64,000 nucleotides of DNA from an uncultured Clostridia bacterium (GTDB lineage Bacteria > Bacillota > Clostridia > Christensenellales > Aristaeellaceae), in the NCBI GenBank assembly GCA_946414315.1, contig CAMKNZ010000004.1, forward strand, positions 51,698 to 115,697, written 5' to 3'. This document shows positions 20,197-28,299 of the stretch, piece after piece. Every line of letters starts with the position of its first letter. Positions within the stretch are counted from its first letter, which is position 1. The translations under genes and the position numbers were made by a program. The notes beneath the pieces were generated by a model. The model did no database searches and was not told the origin of the DNA. It saw only the letters and a list, made by a program, of their open reading frames with translations.

Positions 20197-22149
20197 TTAC
20201 GCTTTATGGCTGCGGCGGCGTCTGGTCGACATCGCTTCCTCCGCGGCCGCTTTGACCTCCTCGGTCACTTCGGGAACGGCTTCCTTTGCTTCTTCAGCCG
20301 CTGCTTCCACCGTTTCGGCGGCTTCTTCGGCAGCTTCCTTCGCTTCCGCTGCGGTTTCCGTCACGGTCTCCGGAACAGCTTCGTCGGGCTTTTCGGAATA
20401 CAGCCGACGGAGCGTCTCGGCCATCAGCTCGCTGCTCTGGGCGGTATTCGCTTCGGGTTTCTCTTCCGCGCTGCCCGCTTCGGCGGCTTCTTCAACCGTT
20501 CCGCCGTTGGAGATCTCGCTCCGGCGGCGGCGCTTCGGCTCGGTGCTGTAATCACGGTAGGTCGCACCTTCGAGATGGTCCATGGCTTTCTTGGATTCGC
20601 TCCGGCTCTTGCCGCGGCGGACTGCGCCGATGAGCAGCAGGAGCAGCAGCACGCCTGCGATGCCCGCCAGGACCCACTTGGCGATATCCGCGATGCTTTC
20701 CGCCTGGCCCAGCCATTCAGGTTCAGGCTGGTCCGTGGGCAGCGGTTCCGCCTGGGGCGCCGGCGGCGTAACCAGCGGCGCCTCGGTGGGCACCGGCGTC
20801 GGCTCCGCATAGGAGATGGCCACGGGATTGCTGGTGAAGGTCAGCGTCTGGTCCAGCTGGTCCCTGCAGGTGGCGGTGAACTGGTAGGTGCCCGCCATGC
20901 TGACATCCGCGTCGCGGATGAATGTGAAATCTCCGCCGGCCGGGATGCTTTCAATGCTGTACAGCGCTGTTTCAATCGCCTTGACCGTAATGTTCTTGAC
21001 CTCGACCGCGCTGTCGTTATGCACGGTAATGGTGAAGCGGACTGTTCCGGGGATCTTGTAGACCACGTCCCGGTCCGCCGACGCATCCAAGCTCAGCACA
21101 ATCTGCTGGGTCGGATCCATGGCGACAATCTTCACCCGGCCGGTCGCAGTTTCGACGCCCTTGCCGGTGCTCTCGTCGGCTGTTACGGTGAACTGGAGTT
21201 CCTGGGTCGTGGTGATGGTCAGGTCTTTTTCCAGGGTCAGCGTTTCGCCGGCCTTTACGGACTCGCCGCTGAACACGGTGCCCAGTTCGGGGTCGGTCAC
21301 GGTCACGTTGGTAAAGTCAAGGTTGCCGGAATTCTTCAGCGTCAGCGTCAGCTTGACGGTGTCCCCGGGCGCTCCGCCCTTCTTGTCCGCTTTCAGGGCC
21401 GCGGACAGGTTCACCTCGCCGTATTTGACGGTAGCGCTCTCCACCTTGGTGGTGAAGGTCTTCCCGCCGGCCTTGTAGGACACGGTGGCGTTGCTGGTCA
21501 GGTCCTTGCTGCCCATGACCGCGGTGAAGGTATAGGTGCCCGTCGCCCCGGCGGCGATGGAATCGATGGTTCCGGATTTGGAGGAAATGGAAGTGTTCTC
21601 CTTGATGTTCACGGAGGTAACGTCCACGGTGCCGGTGTTGGCAATCTCATAGATCACGCTGACTTCCTGGCCTTTCTGGGCCGTGGTGGGCGTGATGGTC
21701 CGGGTAACGCTGACTTCCGGATCGGCGCCGGTAAAGGTGATCTTCTTGGAGAAGTTCTTGCCCTTCTTGATCAGCTGCGGTTCGCCGTCGCCCGAGCCTT
21801 CGTAGTAGGAATACCTGACCTGGAAGACGACTTTGCCGGCGTCCAGCTGGTCCTGGGTCACTTTCCAGTCGCCGGTCCAGCGTTTGCTTCCGCCCACGGA
21901 AAGGGTGGGCGAACCGAATTCCTCGACCTGTTTGCCGCTCGGATAATACAGTTTAACCGGCGAGGGCATATCTCCGTCCCCGATGTTGGTCACGGTGATG
22001 GAAACGGTAATCGTCTCCGGTCCGGAGAATTTATATTTGCTCAGTTCCATGGAGACCTTGATCGGATCCTCTGCGAGCGCAGCGGATACGCACAGCAAAA
22101 CAAGGGCGATCCCCAGTGCCAGTGCAAGGAACAAGCGTTTCCTGTTCAT
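20197..22149 (-). CDS. Exported membrane-anchored protein with four CARDB/Ig-like repeats
   Basis: A 650-residue protein with a signal peptide (about 1-26, cleavage near SAALA-E). Four beta-sandwich repeats at roughly 32-130, 140-250, 255-350 and 355-460 show the NxGxxxxxxVxV pattern of CARDB/COG1361 domains. A Pro/Thr linker ([10 protein letters not shown]), a membrane helix near 498-518 and a 130-residue cytoplasmic tail follow. The tail is rich in Ala and Glu and has Arg clusters ([16 protein letters not shown]). This fits a surface or cell-envelope adhesion or scaffold protein; no ligand can be named. It has its own promoter and terminator, so it is monocistronic. Confidence 0.75.
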   Translation of the reverse strand: MNRKRLFLALALGIALVLLCVSAALAEDPIKVSMELSKYKFSGPETITVSITVTNIGDGDMPSPVKLYYPSGKQVEEFGSPTLSVGGSKRWTGDWKVTQDQLDAGKVVFQVRYSYYEGSGDGEPQLIKKGKNFSKKITFTGADPEVSVTRTITPTTAQKGQEVSVIYEIANTGTVDVTSVNIKENTSISSKSGTIDSIAAGATGTYTFTAVMGSKDLTSNATVSYKAGGKTFTTKVESATVKYGEVNLSAALKADKKGGAPGDTVKLTLTLKNSGNLDFTNVTVTDPELGTVFSGESVKAGETLTLEKDLTITTTQELQFTVTADESTGKGVETATGRVKIVAMDPTQQIVLSLDASADRDVVYKIPGTVRFTITVHNDSAVEVKNITVKAIETALYSIESIPAGGDFTFIRDADVSMAGTYQFTATCRDQLDQTLTFTSNPVAISYAEPTPVPTEAPLVTPPAPQAEPLPTDQPEPEWLGQAESIADIAKWVLAGIAGVLLLLLLIGAVRRGKSRSESKKAMDHLEGATYRDYSTEPKRRRRSEISNGGTVEEAAEAGSAEEKPEANTAQSSELMAETLRRLYSEKPDEAVPETVTETAAEAKEAAEEAAETVEAAAEEAKEAVPEVTEEVKAAAEEAMSTRRRRSHKA

Positions 22150-22238
22150 ATGGTGTCGGAGCCAGAGGCTCCTTCCTCCTTCCCCCCGACGGCGGCCGCC
22201 GGACGTGTCAATCTGGATGGATACAGGACATCTATAGT

Positions 22239-22267
22239 ATTGTATAGGGAAAACATAATTCTGTCAA
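22239..22267 (-). promoter_or_regulatory. Promoter of the CARDB-repeat protein gene
   Basis: Minus strand TTGACA (22262-22267), a 17-bp spacer and TACAAT (22239-22244), about 90 bp upstream of the ATG. It points away from the liv promoter in the same 259-bp gap. Confidence 0.8.
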
Positions 22268-22325
22268 TAATTTGTAACAATTAACGGAGGATACAAAAAA
22301 TGAACAAAAATCACGGCCCCGGCGC

Positions 22326-22380
22326 TTTACTCACCGGAAAACGGGTGTATAATGGGCGATACAAAGCGATTACGCTTTGT
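22326..22380 (+). promoter_or_regulatory. liv operon promoter with 5' stem-loop
   Basis: TTTACT (22326-22331), a 16-bp spacer and TATAAT (22348-22353) form a strong promoter. A perfect 8-bp hairpin (22361-22368 with 22373-22380; ACAAAGCG/CGCTTTGT) begins about seven bases after the -10 box, so the transcript should start with it. Such 5' stem-loops can protect mRNA ends. The livJ ATG lies 28 bp further on behind GAGGAGG. Confidence 0.7.
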
Positions 22381-22408
22381 TACCTTATTTTATGAGGAGG
22401 AACTTCCA

Positions 22409-23605
22409 ATGTCTAAGAAGACCCATAATATCATCGTTCGTGTAGCGCTGCTGCTCGTTCTGGTGCTGGTTGCCTGCCTGATCTCCAGCTGCGGCCAGAA
22501 GAAGGAAGAGCCCGCTGCGACCGAAGCCCCCAAGGCTGAAGACGTCATCACCCTGAAGATCGCGCACATCGGACCGCTGACCGGCCCCGCTGCCGTGTAC
22601 GGCAACGCCACAAGCAACGGCGGACAGATCGCCGCGGATGAGATCAACGCCGCCGGCGGCAAATACCGCATTGAGTACAAAACCTACGACGACACCCACG
22701 ACGCCGAGATCGCCCTGAACTGCTACAACAAGGCCATGGACGACGGTGCCCAGATGATCGTCGGTACGACCACCACCTCCCCCTGCATCGCCGTGAGCGC
22801 GCAGGCCGCCAAAGACCGCACCTTCATGCTGACCCCCTCCGCTTCCTCCACGGAAGTGACCAAGGACAAGGACAACATGTACCAGATCTGCTTCACCGAC
22901 CCGGCCCAGGGAACCGCTTCCGCCGAGTATATCGCCCAGAACGGCCTGCCCACCAAGGTCGCCGTGATCTACAACAACGCTGACGCATACTCCACCGGTA
23001 TCTACCAGACCTTCGTGGACAAGGCCAAGGAACTGAATCTGGAAGTTGTCTCCGAGACCACTTTCCAGGACAACACCAAGGACTTCACCGTGCAGGTGAA
23101 CGACGCCAAGGCCGCCGGCGCTGAGCTGGTGTTCCTGCCCATCTACTACGGCCCCGCTTCCATGATCCTGCAGACCGCTGCCCAGATTGACTACAAGCCC
23201 GTCTGGTTCGGCGTGGACGGCATGGACGGCATCCTGGACATCGAAGGTTTCGACAAGAGCCTGGCCGAAGGCGTACTGCTGCTGACCCCCTTCTCCGCGG
23301 ACGCCAAGGATGAAAAGACCCAGAACTTCGTCGCCACCTACCAGAAGAACTACAACGCCATCCCGAACCAGTTCGCCGCCGACGCCTATGACGCCGTGTA
23401 CGCGCTGGTTGCCGCCGCCGAAAAGGCCGGCATCACCTCCGACATGAAGGCTGCGGACTGCTGCGACAAGCTGATCGCCGCCATGCAGGAGATCAAGGTC
23501 GAGGGCGTGACCGGAACCATGAGCTGGTCCGCCAACGGCGAAGTCACCAAGACGCCCACCGCCGTGGTCATCAAGGACGGCAAGTACGTCGGTTTCAACA
23601 ACTGA
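22409..23605 (+). CDS. livJ: Branched-chain amino acid ABC transporter substrate-binding lipoprotein
   Basis: A 398-residue periplasmic-binding-type protein of the Leu/Ile/Val (Peripla_BP_6) family. The N-terminus has a membrane segment and lipobox ISSCGQKKEE, giving a lipid-anchored receptor. HIGPLTGPAAVYGNAT and the GGQIAADEINAAGG ligand-binding pattern are typical. It feeds LivHMGF encoded directly downstream. The start at 22409 (MSKKTHNII) has GAGGAGG eight bases upstream. The exact ligand could be another amino acid or short amide, as family members vary. Confidence 0.93.
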   Translation: MSKKTHNIIVRVALLLVLVLVACLISSCGQKKEEPAATEAPKAEDVITLKIAHIGPLTGPAAVYGNATSNGGQIAADEINAAGGKYRIEYKTYDDTHDAEIALNCYNKAMDDGAQMIVGTTTTSPCIAVSAQAAKDRTFMLTPSASSTEVTKDKDNMYQICFTDPAQGTASAEYIAQNGLPTKVAVIYNNADAYSTGIYQTFVDKAKELNLEVVSETTFQDNTKDFTVQVNDAKAAGAELVFLPIYYGPASMILQTAAQIDYKPVWFGVDGMDGILDIEGFDKSLAEGVLLLTPFSADAKDEKTQNFVATYQKNYNAIPNQFAADAYDAVYALVAAAEKAGITSDMKAADCCDKLIAAMQEIKVEGVTGTMSWSANGEVTKTPTAVVIKDGKYVGFNN

Positions 23606-23619
23606 TCCCATAACTGATC

Positions 23620-23662
23620 AGCGGCCCGACTCCGGTGTAAAAGCAAACGGGGCCGGGCCGCT
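23620..23662 (+). other. Hairpin between livJ and livH
   Basis: A 9-bp stem AGCGGCCCG (23620-23628) pairs with 23654-23662, followed by TTTCCCTGTTT. It is likely a partial terminator or mRNA-stabilising structure that makes the binding protein more abundant than the permease subunits. Confidence 0.6.
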
Positions 23663-23701
23663 TTCCCTGTTTGATTCCCCGATAAGTGAGGAGAACACAG
23701 T

Positions 23702-24586
23702 ATGGATTTCCTGTTTAACCTGGTGAACGGCCTTTCCCTGGGCAGCATCTACGCAATCATCGCCCTGGGCTACACCATGGTCTACGGCATCGCCAAGATG
23801 CTGAACTTTGCCCACGGCGACGTGATCATGGTCGGCGCATATATCTCTTTCTGCGCCTTCCAGTACTGGGGACTGCCGCCGCTTCCCTCCGTCCTGGCCG
23901 CGATGATCTTCTGTACGGTCCTTGGCGTGTTTATCGAACGGCTGGCCTACCGGCCCCTTCGTTCGGCCACGTCCCTTGCCGTGCTGATCACAGCCATCGG
24001 TATGAGCTACCTGCTCCAGAACGTCGCCCTGCTGATCTTCAAATCCGATCCCAAGAACTATCCCGGCCAGATCATCGACCTCCCCGGGCTCTCCCTGTTC
24101 GGCGGACAGCTGAAGATCAGCGGCGTCACGCTGCTCACCATCATCGCGAACATCGTGATCATGATTCTGCTGACCCTGTTCATCAACCGGACCAAGCTGG
24201 GCAAAGCCATGCGGTGCGTTTCCGAAGACCGGGGCGCCGCGGAACTGATGGGCATCAGCGTCAACCGGACCATTTCCGTGACCTTCGCCATCGGAAGCGC
24301 GCTGGCGGCCATCGCCGGCGTCCTGCTGTGCTCCGCCTATCCGATCTTTGATCCCTATACCGGTTCCATGCCGGGTATCAAGGCCTTTACCGCCGCCGTG
24401 TTCGGCGGCATCGGCTCCATCCCCGGCGCCATGGTGGGCGGCCTGCTGCTGGGCGTGATCGAAATCCTCGGCCGTGCCTATATCTCCACCCAGCTGGCGG
24501 ATGCCATCGTCTTTGCCGTGCTGATCATCGTGCTGCTGGTGAAACCCTCCGGACTGCTGGGCAAGCAGGTCCGGGAGAAAGTATGA
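23702..24586 (+). CDS. livH: Branched-chain amino acid ABC transporter permease LivH
   Basis: A 294-residue permease with about eight membrane helices and the LivH-type start NLVNGLSLGSIYAIIALGYTMVYG. The cytoplasmic loop GKAMRCVSEDRGAAELMGISVNR is the EAA-like contact site for the ATPase subunits. The start follows GAGGAG. It lies about 100 bp after livJ and is followed within ten bases by livM. Confidence 0.95.
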   Translation: MDFLFNLVNGLSLGSIYAIIALGYTMVYGIAKMLNFAHGDVIMVGAYISFCAFQYWGLPPLPSVLAAMIFCTVLGVFIERLAYRPLRSATSLAVLITAIGMSYLLQNVALLIFKSDPKNYPGQIIDLPGLSLFGGQLKISGVTLLTIIANIVIMILLTLFINRTKLGKAMRCVSEDRGAAELMGISVNRTISVTFAIGSALAAIAGVLLCSAYPIFDPYTGSMPGIKAFTAAVFGGIGSIPGAMVGGLLLGVIEILGRAYISTQLADAIVFAVLIIVLLVKPSGLLGKQVREKV

Positions 24587-24596
24587 GGTGACGGGC

Positions 24597-25676
24597 ATGA
24601 AAGCGAAGAAGAAAAAGCTTATCTACAACTCCGTTACCTTCGGCCTGGTCATCGCCGCTTTCCTGATCTGCCAGCTGCTGCTTTCCACCGGCGGTATGAG
24701 CCGTTCCTTCCGGGGTCAGCTGATCCCGATCTGCTGCTGGATCGTCATGGCGGTCTCCCTGAACCTGGTGGTCGGCATCTCCGGCGAACTGAGTCTCGGT
24801 CATGCCGGCTTCATGAGCATCGGCGCCTTCACGGGGATCATCGTCTCCGGCTGGATGCAGAGAGCCTTCCAGATGGAAGATCCCGTCCTGCGCCTGGTCC
24901 TGGCGATGGTCATCGGCGCCGTGCTGGCCGGAATTGCGGGCGCGCTGATCGGCATTCCCGTACTCCGGCTGAAGGGCGATTACCTGGCCATTGTTACCCT
25001 CGCCTTCGGCGAGATCATCCGTAACCTGATCGACTGCCTCTACGTTTCCGTGGACGGCCAGTCGCTCCGCTTCGGCTTCCTGAACAACAAGCTGCCGGGC
25101 GACCTGCTGATGAACGGCCCGAACGGCGCCGTCAGCGTGCAGACGATCGCCACCTTCACCGCGGGTTTCGTGCTGGTCATCATCGCGCTAATCATTGTGC
25201 TCAACCTGACCAACAGCCGTTCCGGCCGCGCCATCCAGGCGATCCGGGACGCCCGTATTGCAGCGGAATCCGTAGGCATCAACGTCACCAAGTACCGCAT
25301 GATGGCTTTCGTGACCAGCGCGATGCTGGCCGGCGCCGCCGGCGCCCTGTACGGCCTGAACTTTTCCACCCTGGTCGCGGCAAAATTCCGTTTTGACCAG
25401 AGTATCAACGTCCTGGTGTTCGTGGTGCTCGGCGGCATCGGCAACACCATGGGTTCCATGATCGCCGCGACCGCGCTGACCATCCTGCCGGAAACACTGC
25501 GCGATTTCGGCCAGTACCGGATGCTGGCCTACGCCGTAGTGCTGATCCTGGTCATGCTGGCCACCAACAACCCGCTGGCCCGCGCTTTCTTCGGCCGGAT
25601 CTTCGCGCCGGTAAAAGCGCTCTTCCGCAGGAAAAAACCTGCCGAGCCGGATCTTAAGGGAGGTGACGCGAAATGA
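24597..25676 (+). CDS. livM: Branched-chain amino acid ABC transporter permease LivM
   Basis: A 359-residue second permease. ELSLGHAGFMSIGAFTG and the loop GRAIQAIRDARIAAESVGINVTKYR are LivM hallmarks. About ten hydrophobic segments are visible. The ATG at 24597 (MKAKKKKLIYNS) is preferred because GAGGTG lies six bases upstream; a GTG at 24588 would lie within that site. The stop overlaps the livG start (ATGA). Confidence 0.95.
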   Translation: MKAKKKKLIYNSVTFGLVIAAFLICQLLLSTGGMSRSFRGQLIPICCWIVMAVSLNLVVGISGELSLGHAGFMSIGAFTGIIVSGWMQRAFQMEDPVLRLVLAMVIGAVLAGIAGALIGIPVLRLKGDYLAIVTLAFGEIIRNLIDCLYVSVDGQSLRFGFLNNKLPGDLLMNGPNGAVSVQTIATFTAGFVLVIIALIIVLNLTNSRSGRAIQAIRDARIAAESVGINVTKYRMMAFVTSAMLAGAAGALYGLNFSTLVAAKFRFDQSINVLVFVVLGGIGNTMGSMIAATALTILPETLRDFGQYRMLAYAVVLILVMLATNNPLARAFFGRIFAPVKALFRRKKPAEPDLKGGDAK

Positions 25677-26536
25677 CCGAGGCAAGAAAGCACCGCAGCG
25701 AGACCAAAATGGTTCCGGTGCCCTCCCACTCCATCGTTCCTGAACGGGACGTGAACGAGATCCCGGTGCTGGAAACCCGCCACCTGGGCATTGAATTCGG
25801 CGGCCTGAAAGCTGTCGACGACTTCAACCTGACCATCGGCAGAACCGAGATTGCCGGCCTGATCGGTCCCAACGGCGCAGGCAAGACCACGGTCTTCAAT
25901 CTCCTGACCAAGGTGTACGAGCCCACCAGCGGCGCCGTACTCCTCAACGGCCAGGATCTGCACGGCATGACGATTGTGCAGGCGTCGAAGCTGGGCATCG
26001 CCCGCACGTTCCAGAACATCCGCCTTTTCGACAAGATGACGGTGGAAGAGAACGTGCGCATCGGCCTGCATAACCAGATCAAATACGATATGCTTTCCGG
26101 CATCCTCCGGCTGCCGCGCTACTGGAAGCAGGAAAAACGCCAGCACGAGCGGGCGATGGAACTGCTGGACATCTTCGGTATGCAGGACCTGGCGGACGAG
26201 GTGTCCGGCAGCCTGCCCTACGGCGCACAGCGCCGCCTGGAGATCGTCCGGGCCCTGGCTACGGATCCCAGGCTCCTGCTGCTGGACGAGCCTGCCGCGG
26301 GCATGAATCCCCATGAGACGGAAGAGCTCATGGAAAACATCGCAAAGATCCGCGATCAGTTCCAGATCGCGATCCTGCTGATTGAACATGATATGAGCCT
26401 GGTCATGGGCGTGTGCGAAGGCATCTGCGTGCTGAACTTCGGCCGCGTCATCGCCAAGGGCACCGCGGACGAGATCCAGGCGAACCCCGACGTTATCGAA
26501 GCCTACCTGGGCAAAAAGAAGGAGGGCGGAAAATGA
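25673..26536 (+). CDS. livG: Branched-chain amino acid ABC transporter ATPase LivG
   Basis: A 287-residue ATPase with Walker A GPNGAGKTT, the Q-loop region RTFQNIRLF, the signature LPYGAQRRLEIVRAL and Walker B LLLLDEPAAGMNP. It carries about 25 extra residues before the ABC core. The start overlaps the livM stop and its own stop overlaps livF, both by ATGA, so LivM, LivG and LivF are translationally coupled. Confidence 0.96.
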   Translation: MTEARKHRSETKMVPVPSHSIVPERDVNEIPVLETRHLGIEFGGLKAVDDFNLTIGRTEIAGLIGPNGAGKTTVFNLLTKVYEPTSGAVLLNGQDLHGMTIVQASKLGIARTFQNIRLFDKMTVEENVRIGLHNQIKYDMLSGILRLPRYWKQEKRQHERAMELLDIFGMQDLADEVSGSLPYGAQRRLEIVRALATDPRLLLLDEPAAGMNPHETEELMENIAKIRDQFQIAILLIEHDMSLVMGVCEGICVLNFGRVIAKGTADEIQANPDVIEAYLGKKKEGGK

Positions 26537-27270
26537 GCGAGAACACAACCCGCGATCAGAATCTGCCCCTGCTGAAGGTCAACGACCTGCACGTATACTA
26601 CGGTGCTATCCACGCCGTGAAGGGCATCAGTCTGGAAGTCCATGAGGGCGAGATCGTCACCCTGATCGGCGCCAACGGCGCCGGCAAATCCACCACGCTG
26701 AACACCATCGCCGGGCTGCTGAAGCCCCGCCAGGGCTCCATCGTGCTGGGCGGCGTTCCCGTCGACGGCACCGGCGCCTCAAAGATGGTCTATAAGGGCC
26801 TCAGCCTCTGCCCCGAAGGCCGCCGCGTTTTCCAGCATATGACCGTCAGGGAAAACCTGGAAATGGGCGCCTACAGCCGCCCGAAGGAAGAAATCGAAGC
26901 GTCCCTGGCGGACGTGTTCAGCCGCTTTCCCCGCCTGAAAGAGCGGGAAAAGCAGATCGGCGGCACCTTGTCCGGCGGCGAGCAGCAGATGCTGGCCATG
27001 GCCCGGGCGCTGATGAGCAAGCCGAAGCTGATGATGCTGGACGAACCCTCCATGGGCCTGGCGCCGATCCTCGTGGACCAGATCTTCGGGATCATCCAGG
27101 AACTGCACGAATCCGGCGTCACGATCCTGCTGGTGGAGCAGAACGCCCAGATGGCGCTCTCCGTCGCGGATCGGGCCTATGTGCTGGAAACCGGCCGCAT
27201 CTCCATGTCCGGCAACGCCGCGGATCTCCTGCAGAACGACGACGTACAGAAAGCCTATCTCGGAAACTGA
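26533..27270 (+). CDS. livF: Branched-chain amino acid ABC transporter ATPase LivF
   Basis: A 245-residue ATPase with Walker A GANGAGKST, the signature LSGGEQQMLAMARAL and Walker B LMMLDEPSMGLAP. The start chosen is the ATG at 26533 (MSENTTRDQ) behind GGAGGG, overlapping the livG stop. It is the last gene of the liv operon and is followed by a bidirectional terminator. Confidence 0.96.
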   Translation: MSENTTRDQNLPLLKVNDLHVYYGAIHAVKGISLEVHEGEIVTLIGANGAGKSTTLNTIAGLLKPRQGSIVLGGVPVDGTGASKMVYKGLSLCPEGRRVFQHMTVRENLEMGAYSRPKEEIEASLADVFSRFPRLKEREKQIGGTLSGGEQQMLAMARALMSKPKLMMLDEPSMGLAPILVDQIFGIIQELHESGVTILLVEQNAQMALSVADRAYVLETGRISMSGNAADLLQNDDVQKAYLGN

Positions 27271-27282
27271 AAAGAATGTATC

Positions 27283-27316
27283 AAAACACCGGCCGCCAAA
27301 AGGCAGCCGGTGTTTT
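27283..27316. terminator. Bidirectional terminator between livF and the zinc-ribbon gene
   Basis: An 11-bp stem (27283-27293 with 27306-27316; AAAACACCGGC) encloses a small inner GCC/GGC stem with an AAAA loop. It is flanked by A- and T-runs and serves two convergent genes. Confidence 0.9.
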
Positions 27317-27320
27317 CCGT

Positions 27321-28151
27321 TTATTGCCCTGAATCTTCCGGAATCCCGTCAAACAGGCTCATCTGTCCGGCGGATGCCTCCGGTTCGGGTTCCGGGTCCG
27401 GATCCGGGAAAACAGGCCTGGGTTCCGGCCGCGGCGTTGTCCGCCTGGTCCGCTGTTCCGCGGGGATCACCAGCGAAGCCGGCAGCCTGATCTTCCGCTT
27501 TTTCCCGAGTTTCTCCCGGGTCATGGCCATCACGTCGTCCCAGATGAACGGCGTGCACGCCGCCGCGATCCGCATCCACCAGGACGGCGCATAATACAGG
27601 ATCATGCACTTTTCCGGCCACAGCTGCACCCGGGCGACGTTTTTCCAGGGCAGGTCCTTCTCGCTCAGCTTCAGCACAGGGACTCCGTTTCCCTGCCCCG
27701 CTTCTTTCATCAGGGCCGGGGATCTCAGCCGGGCAATCAGCTTCACCGGGGTCGGATCCGGCAGATAGTGGACCTCGTGGACGCCCCGGCTGTCGACGAT
27801 GTAATCCGTCAGTTCCTTTCCCTGCAGGAGCAGCGCAGCAAAAGCCATCACCAGGATCGTTCCCAGCAGGATCAGCAGCACCACAGGGAAACCGGAGACC
27901 AGCATCTTTTCCACCGCGCTGACGCCGCCGGCGATCCCTTCCGCCAGCAGCACACCCAGCAGGATAACCAGCGCCGCGGGCAGCAGGATGCGCATCAGCG
28001 CGTTCCAGCACATCCAGTCCTTCACCGGCGTCCGCTCCACGCACCAGGCCGCGTGGGCCGCGTTCTTCCCGAGCTTCGTGCCACAGTACGGGCACGTCTC
28101 CCGCGCGTCCACTTCCCTGGCGCATTTTTTGCAATAGGCCGTCAATGCCAT
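27321..28151 (-). CDS. Zinc-ribbon membrane protein of unknown function
   Basis: A 276-residue protein. Residues 7-23 hold a zinc ribbon (CKKC, then CPYC). Two hydrophobic segments at about 55-75 and 86-110 follow, then a soluble domain (112-225) and a low-complexity Pro/Glu/Asp tail (PDPDPEPEPEASAG). The soluble part has WKNVARVQLWPEKCMILYY, which looks PH-like, but I do not assign a family. It is monocistronic with its own promoter, between the liv and feo operons. Confidence 0.65.
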   Translation of the reverse strand: MALTAYCKKCAREVDARETCPYCGTKLGKNAAHAAWCVERTPVKDWMCWNALMRILLPAALVILLGVLLAEGIAGGVSAVEKMLVSGFPVVLLILLGTILVMAFAALLLQGKELTDYIVDSRGVHEVHYLPDPTPVKLIARLRSPALMKEAGQGNGVPVLKLSEKDLPWKNVARVQLWPEKCMILYYAPSWWMRIAAACTPFIWDDVMAMTREKLGKKRKIRLPASLVIPAEQRTRRTTPRPEPRPVFPDPDPEPEPEASAGQMSLFDGIPEDSGQ

Positions 28152-28183
28152 TCCTTTTCCGCTCCGTCCTCTTTGATGGGAAC

Positions 28184-28212
28184 ATTGTATCTTTTTCGAA
28201 AATATTTTTCAA
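28184..28212 (-). promoter_or_regulatory. Promoter of the zinc-ribbon protein gene
   Basis: Minus strand TTGAAA (28207-28212), a 17-bp spacer and TACAAT (28184-28189), about 33 bp before the ATG. Confidence 0.65.
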
Positions 28213-28230
28213 GAATTTTGAAGTTTGATA

Positions 28231-28259
28231 TTGCTAACTCGATAAAAATGGTGTACACT
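28231..28259 (+). promoter_or_regulatory. feoAB promoter
   Basis: TTGCTA (28231-28236), a 17-bp spacer and TACACT (28254-28259), about 40 bp before the feoAB ATG. No confident Fur or DtxR box was recognised in the 148-bp divergent gap. Confidence 0.55.
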
Positions 28260-28299
28260 CTGTTCGGTTGAAATGCTTGAATGAAAGGTGCTTTCATGT

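Noticed and set aside
22300..22395. A 31-codon frame with GGAGG upstream, ending just before livJ; possible leader peptide
   Set aside because: The liv promoter TATAAT and the predicted transcription start lie inside it, so the main transcript would not contain its start codon. It has no run of Leu, Ile or Val codons.
28152..28299. Search for a Fur or DtxR box before feoAB
   Set aside because: The region is A+T-rich but no convincing palindrome of either type was found.
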